The notes under the pieces were generated by a model. It ran no database searches. It worked only from the letters and a program-made list of their open reading frames with translations, and was not told where the DNA came from. From contig OY754467.1 in the NCBI GenBank assembly GCA_963575645.1, forward strand, positions 9,114,001-9,178,000: DNA of 64,000 nt. The letters run 5' to 3'. Below, piece after piece: positions 1-10,893 of the stretch. The translations under genes and the position numbers were made by a program. This DNA is from Xanthostigma xanthostigma. Taxonomy: Eukaryota > Arthropoda > Insecta > Raphidioptera > Raphidiidae. Numbering within the stretch: position 1 is the stretch's first letter; each line of letters starts with the position of its first letter.

Positions 1-342
1 GAGATAGTCTATTGTGAGAATTTGTTTTGTATTCAAATGTTTTAGACAGGCTGACGTTTATTTCCTCTCGATGTACCTCATGTTTTTTCCGCTTTAAATC
101 CGCCCATTTTTAAAACTGGTACATTTTAAAAATATTTAGGTATACAGATATTGCACTATGGGAATTCTTGTTATTCATTGAAACGTCAGCTGGAGTTTTT
201 TTTTAACATCTTTAAACCGCCCATTTTAAAACTTATTCGTTTGCAAAAAGTATGAGGTAGAAAATACAATTATCATCAATAGCACATAATAGCCATAATA
301 GTTCTTAAACTAGGTTAAAAACAACTTTTATTTCGTTAGGTG

Positions 343-1205
343 TAGGGAATGCAATACCGGGATTCCGCGTACATTTTATGGGACTAATCTTCGTCGAAAA
401 TTTCGCGGGATCCCGCTGGACTGGCGGGATTACATTAAAAATGCCAGTTCTCGCGTATGAACCACACTTCTCTAAGCGTATTTCATACGCGTGGACTGGC
501 ATTTGGCAAGCGAGTGATATTTAATTGGCGCTAATTGTGAGCTTACAAAATTAGAAAAACAGTTTTTCAAATAAATAAGTCACAATTCCAAAAAAATCAA
601 ACTTTATATCTGATACTTCAATTTCCTGGCATTTTATTCCGCCTCCCGCACCCCACATCGGTGGTTTGTAGGAGGCGGCTGTAAAGAGTTGTATAAGTAT
701 CATTTACGTTGAGTAAAAAAAATGCGTTGTTTACGTTTGAAGAAATGTATACACTCTTAAATCAAATTTAAGCTTGTTTCAATTCGCGACCCATAACTCC
801 AATATCCGACAATCCACTCTGACTTGAACGCCATAACTCCTGGTCATTTCCTTATGGGCGATTCACCCAGCGCCCTTTTGGAGCCAAATCGTGCAGAAGT
901 CAAAGAAAACCGGCTGTCCCGATGACAACGTACACAGCAACATTTTTTGGTCAATATGTCAATTTTTGTCTTCATCTTTATATCTAAAAGTATTAATAAA
1001 CCATTTAATATGTATCAAAAAACTTGTTTAATGTAGGTTAAAATTAAAACAAAAAAACGAGGTCTATTAGGTCTTTATTACGATTGAACTAAGCAGTCTA
1101 AGTTCGTCCTGCTGGATCCCGCAAATACCGGGATTCAGCGGGACTATGTTGGTTCAGTCGCGCAAATGCCTGGATTGAAATTATCTTGCGGGATTGCCTT
1201 CCCTA
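343..1205. mobile_element. putative non-autonomous hAT-like DNA element
   Basis: The ends are imperfect inverted repeats: TAGGGAATGCAATACCGGGA at the left and, read from the right on the other strand, TAGGGAAGGCAATCCCGC. Both ends carry several CCGGGATT/GGGATCCCGC motifs just inside, as hAT subterminal regions often do. I found no matching 8-bp target duplication and no coding remnant, so class and limits are inferred. Confidence 0.45.
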
Positions 1206-1729
1206 AACATACGTTGGAGCAGTGTGAATTTGGAAATTTCTTTAAACCCCCAACTTACATAATTACTCGGGACACATTCTCTCTGGACGTCTTAAAAATA
1301 ACGCAATAACGCGAGAGAAGCCGAATTTATTGAACAATTTTGTTTAGAAATGTTACGCCAAGCCCAATGGCATTTTTAGTTTGGATTATTGCAACGTTTA
1401 CAAGCAGAATATGCATTTTCACATAAGTAATGGATACGGCTATAGAATGGTTGATACGGACCGTGTGTTATCGACAATGCGTTTAAATTTTCTATGAGAA
1501 TTCAAGGTTCGAAAGTGCATAGTTCTTAGATAATAATGCAGTGGTAAATGAAAAGACATTGTGAGGTAAAAAACATACACCCTCGCTTGTATTTAAACTC
1601 GACGATCAGCTGTCAGTTGAGATACCTGGATTTTGGGATGAATAGTGCAATCCATCTCCAGTGATGGCTCGTCGAAATAGTTAACTAAAAAATAATCGAT
1701 TAAAATTTATTTCTACCAAATATTAACTA

Positions 1730-2149
1730 TCTATATACATATATAAAATTTCCGTGTCACTATTTTTGGCCGCGCTTATCTTCGAAACCACTGAACAAAT
1801 TTTAATGAAATTTTATAAATGTGTCTTGCTTGGTGCAACTTACGCTGTAGGATTTTTTTAATTAAATATTTTGTACAAAATTACGGTATTTTCTCCAAAA
1901 AAACCTGTTTTAGTAATATGCAATGGCATTTGATAAAATTTACTGAAAGCTATTAGTTCAGAAGCAAACAAAAAAACTATTTTAGTGCCAAATAGCGACA
2001 TCTGTTAGAATTTTCTCAAAGCTATTAGTTAAGAAGCAAATCTGGTCGAATTTGCTCAAAGCTATTAGTTTAGACGCCGGGCCGCAAACGAAATTAAATT
2101 TATAGATTTATATCTATCGCACCCGGGTGAAACCGGGACGGACCGCTAG
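1730..2149 (+). mobile_element. short non-autonomous Helitron
   Basis: It starts with TC after an A (A|TCTATATACATATATAAAA) and ends CTAG before a T. A CCCGG...CCGGG hairpin sits about 11 bases before the end. These are the standard Helitron termini and AT insertion site. The inside holds three diverged copies of a ~50-bp unit with AAAGCTATTAGTT. There is no coding sequence. Confidence 0.7.
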
Positions 2150-2726
2150 TATTTCAATAAAAATCTGGTTACTCGACAACGGTTTGTTCGATATTGAGGA
2201 AATTTGGCACACTATCAACTGGTACCCAAACTTTAAAAGATATTATACGTCTTTTAGTTGACTGTACGTGTCAGATAAAGTTTGAACCGACATTAATTCC
2301 AGTGAAATTGCCAATAATGCTTAACATAATTTAGTTTTGTGTCGAAAATGACGCAATAAAATTCCCAAAAATAAATATTAATTTATTCACAATATTTGAT
2401 ATTTTGACAGATTTATTTTGTTTGTATAATTATTTATTGGTTATTTGCTTTCCGGTTTCTCAAGAAATGACATTTACTAGTATTTTCCCCATAATCTTAA
2501 TTCGCTAGTAGGCACTTAAAATTGTTATTATTATTGAAAAAGAGATGTCGTAGATCTAAATCATAAACATTTCCATAGATTGTGATGAAACATTGTAAAA
2601 TTAATAAACGTCAGTCTAATTAACTATTATCTTAAAGTGATGGAATAGTCCTAGGGAAAATTGTCGAACTATTCTATTATTATAACGTCTCGAGGCGCTA
2701 TTCAAAATCGAAATATATTTTGCAGA
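2150..2726. other. unassigned AT-rich stretch
   Basis: No gene, tRNA or clear repeat terminus was recognised here. It may be the body of the Helitron whose 3' end lies at 2727-2769, but I found no 5' terminus for it. Confidence 0.4.
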
Positions 2727-2769
2727 ATTATATCTATCGCACCCGGGTGAGACCGCGACGAACCGCTAG
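2727..2769 (+). mobile_element. Helitron 3' end fragment
   Basis: This closely matches the last ~43 bases of the Helitron ending at 2149 (TATCTATCGCACCCGGGTGA...CCGCTAG followed by T). The hairpin CCCGG...CCGCG is slightly decayed. Confidence 0.6.
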
Positions 2770-3436
2770 TAGTTTTATAGTTTTCACTTTTCGGAATATA
2801 AATTGAAATTCATTAAGTAAAAAATTATTCTCCTTTTGCAAGACGTATTTTGCAAACATAGTAAGAATTGTTATTTTTAGTAGTACATATTTTAAATAGT
2901 TAATGTGTGTTTCTCCTGAGGAAATATTCAACCGGCGCCTATGTCTGCCACTGGTTAAAATGCCGTCACACCTGTAGAGTATACCGCGCTGTTGCAAAAT
3001 GTGCAACCGATTCAAAAATTCTACCTACATATTCCCAAAAATATATCATTGACTAAAAACATAAAATAGATTGATTAAGAAGTTGTACATTTTTTTCTAG
3101 AAGATTGAAGATTTTTCTTATAAAGTATTTAATTTTATTTAGTTTTGATGCTGAAAAGAAAAAAAAGTTGAAAATTTTGACAAAATTAACAATTTAAAAA
3201 TGGAAGTGTAATAGTGGAGTCGAAAAAACCCATCTTAATAAATTTTATAGATAGATAACTCTTCTAAATTAATTGCTTTCTATCGAATGTCCATTCGAAA
3301 TTAATTTTCCAAAACCGCGCCTGATTTACGGAAAAGACAATTTAAAGAAAACGTACGCTCACGCGAGAAGTGAAACTTTTTTAGTTATAAACCCGTTTCA
3401 TATATTATGTAATAATTACTATATCAAGCATTCCAT
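2770..3436. other. unassigned AT-rich stretch
   Basis: Nothing recognisable. The short open frames here have no domain, plausible splice context or repeat support. Confidence 0.4.
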
Positions 3437-3506
3437 TCACTCAATATGCGTTGAGCGAAGGCAATAAAGCGTATCGAAAATATATCTGTGTCTCTTTTTT
3501 CGAATG
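3437..3506 (+). repeat. fragment of unclassified repeat family U1
   Basis: The stretch containing AAAGCGTATCGAAAATATAT also occurs in the three longer U1 copies at 51811, 58979 and 60652. Only about 70 bases are shared. Confidence 0.45.
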
Positions 3507-3901
3507 AATTATTTGTTTGATCAGGTCCCGAATCATAACTTTGATTTTGATGTTATTGAAAATAAACTTCAATTTAAAGATTCTTAATGTAAGAAAACAT
3601 GGGACCCCATTGTACTTCAATAAGCCCTATTCCCTGAAAACCAAGATCCGCTCTTGCCTGGAGGCTTGTAATAAAGAAGCTATATTTTTTATTTTATTTT
3701 ATTTTATAAACATAATATATTCCGACAATATAGCATGGAGTATATCTCTCTTTATCAAAAGTTTTATGTCTTTATCCATGGCGTTAGCAAATATCTGAAC
3801 CAACAAGCTCTTACGACCAAAAAATACAGAAATATATATATCCTTGCAGCCTAATGGTTAGATTGCGATTTATTCCGAGGCTTGGTATATAAATGAAAGT
3901 A

Positions 3902-4165
3902 CAGTGTAAACTCCATTTAACGACCCTCGATATAACGACAAACTCCAATATCGAAATTACTTAACTCTAGTTGGCTTACCTTTTTGCTCATACACTGATA
4001 CACTCTAAATAACGACACATCTATACTCTAAATAACAACAATATGTCATCATTAAGCAATAAACAGTACTTGTTTGTTATTTTGTTGCTTTGTTGTCGGC
4101 ATCATGCGTACCGAACACTCTAAGAAATTCGTTCTTTTGCTTGTTGGGATTATCTTTATGACCAA
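3902..4165 (+). mobile_element. pogo-like element, right end missing
   Basis: It begins TA|CAGTGTAAACTCC, with CGATATAACGACAAACTCC inside. It matches the reverse complement of the complete element at 41879-42433 over about 260 bases. The other terminal repeat is not present, so this copy is truncated. Confidence 0.55.
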
Positions 4166-4809
4166 ATTGATCCCGCAGTATCTCAAGATATGAATAAAAT
4201 ATGTATTTGATCCGTTTCGTTGATGTGTTGTCCATTTTGCGTTACTATAATTTCTTTTATATTAATTGAATCATTTTTCTTTTAACGTTACTTGCAATTT
4301 TATGTCGCCAAAGAAGTTTCACTTCATTAAAAATTGTCGCGAAATTTGAGTTATCGTAGTTTTTAAATTCATGAATTATTAGCCATTTTGGATTTTGTGT
4401 GTGAAATGATAAAAACTGATTATTTTCTCGTGTAATTTTCATTCTATACGAGTATTTACTGTACTTACATCTATCTATCAATACTCAATAGTGTTTGAGG
4501 GACAATCATTCTATTATGTAAAACTTAGTCTGACCCTCTTCATTTAAAATTTTGTTTTGTTGCCCTTTTGACCAGTGAATTTATTTTGTTACGGAATCAT
4601 TGTAAAAAAAAGTTGTTTTCCGGTGTTTGTAAAATATTCCGTCATTTCTAACCTTTCACATATGTAAAATATTTACTTATTTTTATCGAATTTCGTTTCC
4701 TCTACATTTAATTGCTTATAATAATTAAATTGTTTTTATGCAATGAACTTTGCTTGCTGTGTTGTAAAAAATATTATTAAAACGGCTATGTTACAGAAAT
4801 AAACTAAAT
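4166..4809. other. unassigned AT-rich stretch
   Basis: No gene or repeat boundary recognised. It may contain decayed remainder of the neighbouring pogo-like element. Confidence 0.35.
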
Positions 4810-4817
4810 CAGCTGTT

Positions 4818-5010
4818 CAGTGGCGGATCCACGGGGGGGGGTCGGGTTCAACCCCCCCCCCTTCCAGAGAATCAAAAATCCCAAATTAAAATCTTACTGT
4901 GCAATAAAAAAAAAGCTTTTCATGTTTTTCATGAATTCTCCGCAAAAGGAGTAAAAAATTTTCAAGACCCCCCCCCCCCCCCCCTTGCCGTAATCCTGGA
5001 TCCGCCACTG
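4818..5010. mobile_element. hAT MITE with exact 8-bp TSD
   Basis: The terminal inverted repeats are CAGTGGCGGATCCA and TGGATCCGCCACTG. The flanks 4810-4817 and 5011-5018 are both CAGCTGTT, the 8-bp duplication made by hAT transposases. Runs of G and C (about 8 to 18 bases) lie inside near both ends. It is non-coding, 193 bp. Confidence 0.85.
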
Positions 5011-5099
5011 CAGCTGTTTATTTTTAAGCTTAAAATAAGATTAGCTTGTACAAAAAAATTAATTATATCGAATTTTTTATTGCATATTTGATATTAATA

Positions 5100-5260
5100 C
5101 TAGCGGTGTCCGTCTCGGTTTCACCCGGGTGCGATAGATATAATTTTGCAAATTTTGCGGCCCGGCGTCTGAACTAACATCGGCTATCTGCCAGTGAAAG
5201 TTCCGTCAAAATCGGACCAGTCGTTTCGAAAATTAGCCGGAACAGACAGACAAATATTTT
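5100..5260 (-). mobile_element. Helitron 3' portion
   Basis: On the minus strand it ends ...CACCCGGGTGAAACCGAGAC and then CTAG followed by T. Further in it carries a CAGTGAAAGTTCCGTCAAAA segment shared with the Helitron at 23851-24049. I see no TC terminus; the inner end is lost next to the MITE at 5286. Confidence 0.55.
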
Positions 5261-5285
5261 AAAAATTGTTTTTTGTTATAACGTT

Positions 5286-5656
5286 CGTTGGTTCTGTAAT
5301 AGCTCTTATGTGCATAGTTGGAAGATTTTGTTTTTTACATGAAAAGATTCAGGAAACGGTCCTCTATACACTAGTAATGCCTCCAAAATAATTTTACAGT
5401 AACCAACAAGGGGAAATAACTCTTATGTGAAAAGTTGTATCAAATAATTCCTCCCATGTGCCAATAAATCCGAAATTAACGTTAAATATTTTTTAAGAAA
5501 ATACTTCGTCTTAATTAAATATGTATAGTGAAGATAAGTATGAATTAGTAATATACCTCTGAAATTGCTAGTTCTTACCATCTATTGCTGAAAAAACGAC
5601 TTTTTGGCCTTTCCTGCAAATACTTTTTGCACATAAGAGGTATTACAGAACCAACG
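5286..5656. mobile_element. TIR MITE, family M1
   Basis: The termini are inverted: CGTTGGTTCTGTAATAGCTC on the left and the reverse complement of CGTTGGTTCTGTAATACCTC on the right, extending about 30 bp. A second full copy in the opposite internal orientation lies at 31446-31818, and half a copy at 32171. There is no coding sequence. The superfamily is not clear from the termini. Confidence 0.75.
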
Positions 5657-5669
5657 ACGATAAGTATAT

Positions 5670-6591
5670 TGTGACATTATTGCCACAAGTTTAATATTAT
5701 AATAATCTTAGTTCACTATTTTCATTTATTTTTACTAAACTTTACAAGCGCCAAAGTTCACCTTTTTGGCAAACAGAGTACGCCAGCAGCTACTGACCAC
5801 GGTTTTGCACCTAGTCGGTATAATGCGAATTGTTATAGGCGTCTGTGATTCAATTGCTTTCTCCACAAAATATATGTGACGAGAAAACCTGACTGAATCT
5901 AGGTGGCGTGTTGTGAACAATGAGTGCTGTGTTTTTTTTTTTTGTTCAAAAAAGGTTGTTAGGGACGCGGAAAAATAACAACTATTATGATTATGATATT
6001 TTCTGAAGAAAAAAAAAGTCAAGATCCGTTTTTTGTCCGTTCTGTAAAATTTAAGCCGTTTTCCTGGTTCTGTTTTCCTGTGTTTAATTAGTTAATAATT
6101 GTAAATAATAGGTCTGTATTTAGTAACTTGTTCTGTCGGTAAAAAAGGTCTGTATTTTGTTATTTTGGTCCGTCTGTAAAAATGGTCTGTATTTTGTTTC
6201 TGTTGTCCTGTCTGTAAAAATAATCTGTCTTGTCCGTGCAATCTATCCTAAGTAATATTTAATTGTAAATAATCTGGCCGATATTTTGTTAATCTATCTT
6301 AGTCTGAAACCATAACTGTTTCCATGTTTGTAATCTCTAAAAATATATTCGGTTAAATTGAAACAATTCATTTTTTCTTATTTATTTTATTTTACATTTA
6401 AAACGAATCACATAAAAGAGTCTCAGGCCGACTCACACATAATTAACATCAACAAAGAAAGGGCCCAGCACAACAAAAACATCGAGTCGCGCCTGGGTCT
6501 TAAGTGTGTTCCGTTTCTCCTTGCTTCCATTTCTTTCCTACAGGTTGTGCAAGTGGGATCCGTCTAGGCCGCCCGAACGTACAACATTAAA
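5670..6591 (+). repeat. 5' LTR
   Basis: It is 922 bp, running TGTGACATTATTGCC to ACAACATTAAA. It has the same length as the 3' LTR and I saw no base difference on reading both. About 6108-6240 holds a run of GGTCTGTATTTTGTT / CTGTCTGTAAAAA units. The short open frames inside it (for example 5735-6022 and 6358-6567) recur identically in the 3' LTR and are not genes. The edge is uncertain by about 2 bases on the left. Confidence 0.93.
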
Positions 6592-6592
6592 T

Positions 6593-6603
6593 TGGTAGCA
6601 GAG
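6593..6603 (+). other. primer-binding site (initiator tRNA-Met type)
   Basis: TGGTAGCAGAG lies one base after the LTR. It is complementary to the 3' end of metazoan initiator tRNA-Met (CTCTGCTACCA), as recalled from that tRNA's known sequence. It would prime minus-strand DNA synthesis. Confidence 0.75.
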
Positions 6604-6661
6604 CGTAGTTTGGGAAACCTGAGTCTTGCTTCAACCTGTCCGGTACGTGCCCGCAATCCTG

Positions 6662-7480
6662 ATGCCTAAATCCAGAACCGTCCAGTCCATTCCGCAGTCG
6701 GCAAATCCTCCGGTCGTCGTCATGGAGACGCAGCCTCCAAGTGTTCCAGTGTCCGGTGTTTCCGGTGAGTCACATATGTTACCGGAGAACGCAATTCAGT
6801 TGTCAGTGCCTATAACGAATTCAGATGTTAGAGAAATGCTAACTCAGGTCTCTTCAACTGACGGGGTAAATTTAGATAAGCTGGTTAAATTCATTTTAGA
6901 AGTAGATTCTCTCATGTCCGTTCCGTTTATTCCCCGTCAATCTATTTTTAGTTACTTAACATTTAAGCTCGAGGATCCACTCAGAGAGTGGTGGATTCGC
7001 CAATTCCCCCTACAGGAGGATTGGGATAGAATTAAGTCAGATCTGATGAACGAGTTCACTACTCCTATTGATCGCGTTATATTGTCGGAACGATTTGTGA
7101 ACCGCCAACAGACCCCCTCTGAAAGTTTTCCGGATTATGCGGAGGAGGTTCTAAAATATGCCAGGCTATTAAACTCTCAGAATTCCGAAACAGATATTGT
7201 TGCCAAAATTTGGGTAAATCAAAACAAAAAGACCTTTGATCAACTGCAGTATCGCGATCCTCCAGAGGATGTGGCCCAACTCCGGGTCATTATCAAAAAA
7301 TTAAGAGCGGTACAAAGACAACAATCTCTGTATAGCACATCTAGTTCCCCATCGAGTCCCGAGAACCGAAACCGTATCGTAGCTTGTTTCTATTGCAAAC
7401 AGGAGGGACATATTATAAGTCAGTGCCCCGTTCGTCCGTCTCGCGCTCCGCCCCGAGCGATTTTAGAATCTAGTTCTTGA
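6662..7480 (+). CDS. gag: Gag polyprotein of the Ty3/gypsy element
   Basis: A 272-residue capsid/nucleocapsid protein that would package the element RNA in a virus-like particle. The middle (DPLREWWIRQF, then SERFVNRQQTPSESFPDYAE) resembles the Retrotrans_gag region of Ty3/gypsy elements. A single CCHC zinc knuckle, C-x2-C-x4-H-x4-C (CFYCKQEGHIISQC), sits at residues 242-255, followed by a short Pro/Arg-rich tail. I chose the ATG at 6662; the frame is open upstream to 6626, but only from TTG codons. It ends at TGA 7478-7480, and pol continues in the same frame. The leader from the LTR end to the ATG is only 70 bases. Confidence 0.88.
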   Translation: MPKSRTVQSIPQSANPPVVVMETQPPSVPVSGVSGESHMLPENAIQLSVPITNSDVREMLTQVSSTDGVNLDKLVKFILEVDSLMSVPFIPRQSIFSYLTFKLEDPLREWWIRQFPLQEDWDRIKSDLMNEFTTPIDRVILSERFVNRQQTPSESFPDYAEEVLKYARLLNSQNSETDIVAKIWVNQNKKTFDQLQYRDPPEDVAQLRVIIKKLRAVQRQQSLYSTSSSPSSPENRNRIVACFYCKQEGHIISQCPVRPSRAPPRAILESSS

Positions 7481-10400
7481 AAAGTACCCCCCAAAATTTT
7501 TAGTAATAATTGTTTAACTGATAGTGATAGTTTAACAATTTCCTCCGTTTCGGCCCCGTCTCCAAAATTATTCGATAAGATTCCGATTGCAGCTATTTCG
7601 AATTATTTCGCTGTAACCGCCAATTCAAATAATTTAGTCGATAAGTCCTTGTCTGTCCCTATAATTAATCTTAGTTTAGGTAATGTTAAGGCCTCCGCTC
7701 TACTCGACACGGGTTCCACGCTAAATTATATTAGCGCTAACCTGGCCGATTATTTAGTTTCTCTTAAGTTAGGTAATTATAAGAAATGCGAACAATATGC
7801 TCGCGTGGCCAATGGTCAAACGACCCGTTCCGATAGCTCGGTGACATTAGTCGTTAAAATCAATAATAAAACTTGGAAACTTATCTTTTTTGTGCTGCCA
7901 AATATTTCGTACCCCGTAATTATAGGTAGTAAGTCCTTGAAAAGCATGAGGGCAATATTAAACTGTGCCGACAATACAGTATCGTTTGAATTTGACCGGG
8001 ATTCGTCGGTTCCGTATGTTTCCTTGCCCGCTTCCGTCCCAGTCGAATTATTGGTTCCGATTATGGCCGTGGATTCCGCTACTGAAAAATTTGATAGATT
8101 ATGTTCAGAATTTCCGGATGTCTTGACGGAAAACTTAGGTCAAGCTAGAGATTACAAGTATACCGTTCAACTGACTGATGATGTTCCGGTACGTCGTTCA
8201 CCGTATCCTTTATCACCTCCCCAAGCGCAAGTGATGAGAGCGCATATCGACGACCTCCTGAAAAAGGGAGTGATTTCAAAGGGTAAATCGCCGTACGCCG
8301 CACCGGCATTTTTAGTGAAGAAGCCGAATGGTGACTTCCGATTATGCGTCGATTACCGTCAGCTAAATCAGAAGGTCCGTATGGACGCGTTTCCGGTTCC
8401 TGCAATTGAGCACGTTTTTCAATGCTTAAAAGGGGCCAAAATATTCACTACTCTGGATCTGAACAGTGCGTTTTATCAAATTGAACTGTCCGAGAAATCG
8501 AAAGAACTGACTTCATTCGTAACCCCGGAAGGACAATTTGTGTTTCATAAAGCTCCGTTTGGGCTATCTATCTCGCCCAGTGCTCTTAATCGATTAATGA
8601 GTGAACTATTTTCCGATTTACGATATAAAAACGTAATTGTGTTTTTCGATGACCTGCTCATTTACAGTGACAATTTGGACTCTCACATGAGCCATGTGCG
8701 TGAAGTGTTGCGGCGTCTTCGAGACGCAAATCTGACTGTCAATCCTAGTAAAGTGAAGTTCGCGAAATCTGAACTGAAATTCCTGGGTCACAGAATTTCG
8801 CCGTCCGGTCTCGCTGTGGATAGTGAAAAAGTTCAAGCCATCACCGATTTACCTGTGCCCAAGAACCTAAAACAAATGATGACTTTCATTGGTATGGTGT
8901 CATATTACAGCAAATTTATACCTGAATACGCACAGATAGTAGCGCCTCTCAATGATCTCCGTAAGAAAGGCTCCAAGTTCTGCATCACCGATAAGCATCG
9001 GGAGGCCATTCAAGTGCTTAAAGATGCGTTATCCAAAAGTCCGATTTTGAAATTCCCGGATTTTGAAAAGGAATTTATCCTTCAGACTGACGCCAGTCAG
9101 ACACACTTAGGAAGTGTCCTCCTGCAAAAATTTGAAGATGGTATACACCCGATTTGCTATGCGAGTCGGCGACTTACTACTGCTGAACGTAAATATAGTA
9201 CTTATGAACAGGAAGCATTGGCGTGCATTTGGAGTATGGAAAAATTCAAGTCGTACCTGCTGCATCGTAAATTCGTTTTACAGACCGATAGCTCCTGTCT
9301 GACCTGGTTAATCCGTCATCCGCGTAACCTAGGCCGTGTTGGACGCTGGTTACTGCGAATAAGCCGTTTCCGTTTCGACGTCGAACACATCCGTGGAACG
9401 TCTAACGCAACTGCCGATTGTCTATCCAGACTTTTCTCCGATCCCAATCCGATCGTGCCTGATACCGAAGTGAACGATCTTGTGTGTCCAATTGTGGACG
9501 TCAGTACTCAGTTCAGTGAACTCAGAGACATGCAAAATAAAAATGTGGAATTAAGTTCAATAAAAAGACAAATTTTACAAGGTGTGAACGTAAGACATTT
9601 TGCCGTTCGAGACAATTTTTTAGTGCGTCTAGTGGGGCGCAATAATAAAGCCCGTATTGTTGTACCTAGTGCAGCTAAGCCAAGCATCCTCGAACAGTTT
9701 CATAACTCGGAAATTGGTGCTCATCCCGGAATTAACAAGACGTATCGCTCTATTGCCAGGCGATTTTGGTGGCCAAAGATGTTTATAGAAGTTCGTCAAC
9801 ACATTAAAACCTGCCAGCTATGTTTGCGTCATAAAAGTGACCAAAACCCCGACAAAGTAATTATGTCGTCCAGTCCTCCTACTGCGGTTTGGAACCGCTT
9901 ATACATTGATTTAATGGGACCGCTTGTAACAACCAGTTCCGGCAACAAGTATGTGTTACTGATATTAGATGGTTTTAGCAAATGGCTTATTACTTACGCT
10001 ATTCCGGACTCCAGTTCTGCTTCGATTGTCAAATGTCTACATAAAGTTTTTACTATGTACGGTCCTCCTGATTCTATTGTATCTGACAATGCGACGCCGT
10101 TCAAATCCAAGAAATTCAGAGACTTTTGCATTTCGTGGGGCTCCCGTCCAATAAATTCTTCGCCGTATCACCCCGCATCAAACGCCGTTGAGCGCGTTAT
10201 TCGCAATGTGCGTGCAGCCCTAGCGATTCTGTTAGATCAAAAATTCAACAATCATTTAAATTGGGATTTGCTTTTAAACAATATAACATTGTGTAATAAT
10301 GCTACGTATCATACGAGTATCAATGACTTACCTTGTCGAGTCTTTCTCGGTCGAGAAATAAAATTTCCGCTGGATCTCAAGTGGAATTTACCTGCAGTTT

Positions 10401-10702
10401 GGGAAAAATCAGATCCGTTAACTCCAGATATTGTCCGTAACATGTTGAAACAATCACATGATCGTCAAGCGAGTTATTATAATGTCAATCGAACTCCTGA
10501 ATCGAAGTTTCACGTTGGTGATACCGTTGTACAAAGATTGCATTATCAAACGATGAGGCCAAACTTTCAATTAAAATTCCTCCCGCGATATAGCGAACCT
10601 CGTACTATTGTCAGATTTTTGTCACCGGTTAGTGTAGAATTATCTGACCCCGTCACTGATAAATTGTTCCGCGCTCACGTTGAGCACTTAAAGAAACTTT
10701 AA
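7481..10702 (+). CDS. pol: Pol polyprotein: protease, RT, RNase H, integrase
   Basis: Pol stays open in the gag frame from just after the TGA, 1073 residues. Protease: LLDTGST with catalytic Asp 76. Reverse transcriptase: VDYRQLN and FFDD at 388-391 (Phe replaces Tyr of the usual YxDD). RNase H: QTDAS with Asp 537, then LSRL. Integrase: zinc site His741, His748, Cys778, Cys781, then catalytic Asp810, Asp869 and Glu904. No chromodomain or envelope is visible. There is no ATG near the start, so it is most likely made as a Gag-Pol fusion by stop-codon readthrough, unless the TGA is a private mutation. No other stop or frameshift breaks it. Family assignment is firm; the expression route is inferred. 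Confidence 0.92.
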   Translation, partial: KVPPKIFSNNCLTDSDSLTISSVSAPSPKLFDKIPIAAISNYFAVTANSNNLVDKSLSVPIINLSLGNVKASALLDTGSTLNYISANLADYLVSLKLGNYKKCEQYARVANGQTTRSDSSVTLVVKINNKTWKLIFFVLPNISYPVIIGSKSLKSMRAILNCADNTVSFEFDRDSSVPYVSLPASVPVELLVPIMAVDSATEKFDRLCSEFPDVLTENLGQARDYKYTVQLTDDVPVRRSPYPLSPPQAQVMRAHIDDLLKKGVISKGKSPYAAPAFLVKKPNGDFRLCVDYRQLNQKVRMDAFPVPAIEHVFQCLKGAKIFTTLDLNSAFYQIELSEKSKELTSFVTPEGQFVFHKAPFGLSISPSALNRLMSELFSDLRYKNVIVFFDDLLIYSDNLDSHMSHVREVLRRLRDANLTVNPSKVKFAKSELKFLGHRISPSGLAVDSEKVQAITDLPVPKNLKQMMTFIGMVSYYSKFIPEYAQIVAPLNDLRKKGSKFCITDKHREAIQVLKDALSKSPILKFPDFEKEFILQTDASQTHLGSVLLQKFEDGIHPICYASRRLTTAERKYSTYEQEALACIWSMEKFKSYLLHRKFVLQTDSSCLTWLIRHPRNLGRVGRWLLRISRFRFDVEHIRGTSNATADCLSRLFSDPNPIVPDTEVNDLVCPIVDVSTQFSELRDMQNKNVELSSIKRQILQGVNVRHFAVRDNFLVRLVGRNNKARIVVPSAAKPSILEQFHNSEIGAHPGINKTYRSIARRFWWPKMFIEVRQHIKTCQLCLRHKSDQNPDKVIMSSSPPTAVWNRLYIDLMGPLVTTSSGNKYVLLILDGFSKWLITYAIPDSSSASIVKCLHKVFTMYGPPDSIVSDNATPFKSKKFRDFCISWGSRPINSSPYHPASNAVERVIRNVRAALAILLDQKFNNHLNWDLLLNNITLCNNATYHTSINDLPCRVFLGREIKFPLDLKWNLPAVWEKSDPLTPDIVRNMLKQSHDRQASYYNVNRTPESKFHVGDTVVQRLHYQTMRPNFQLKFLPRYSEPRTIVRFLSPVSVELSDPVTDKLFRAHVEHLKKL

Positions 10703-10883
10703 GAAATTATTCCGACATCGTAATTTTAAGTTAGACATTATTTAGAGTTAACCTTGTCTTGTCCCGTGTTCGCACCGTTAAAATACTGTTGTCGATCTCA
10801 GTCTGTAGTTGACCGTTATACTGACAATTCAGTGTTGCCAATTGTAGGCATGTTTGAGAACTTCCCCCGGTCGTCCCCCAGTT

Positions 10884-10893
10884 GGTGGGAAAT
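10884..10893 (+). other. polypurine tract
   Basis: GGTGGGAAAT lies directly before the TGTGAC of the 3' LTR, where the plus-strand primer of an LTR element is expected. It is short and interrupted by one T, so its exact limits are uncertain. Confidence 0.55.

Noticed and set aside
5666-5669. ATAT as proof of the Ty3 insertion site
   Set aside because: Kept only as plausible, because four bases of ATAT occur easily in this AT-rich sequence.
5735-6022. 95-codon minus-strand frame, repeated identically at 10959-11246
   Set aside because: It lies wholly in the LTR and is duplicated with it; no domain. LTR sequence explains it.
8145-8836. Minus-strand frames opposite pol
   Set aside because: Shadows of the reverse transcriptase coding strand.
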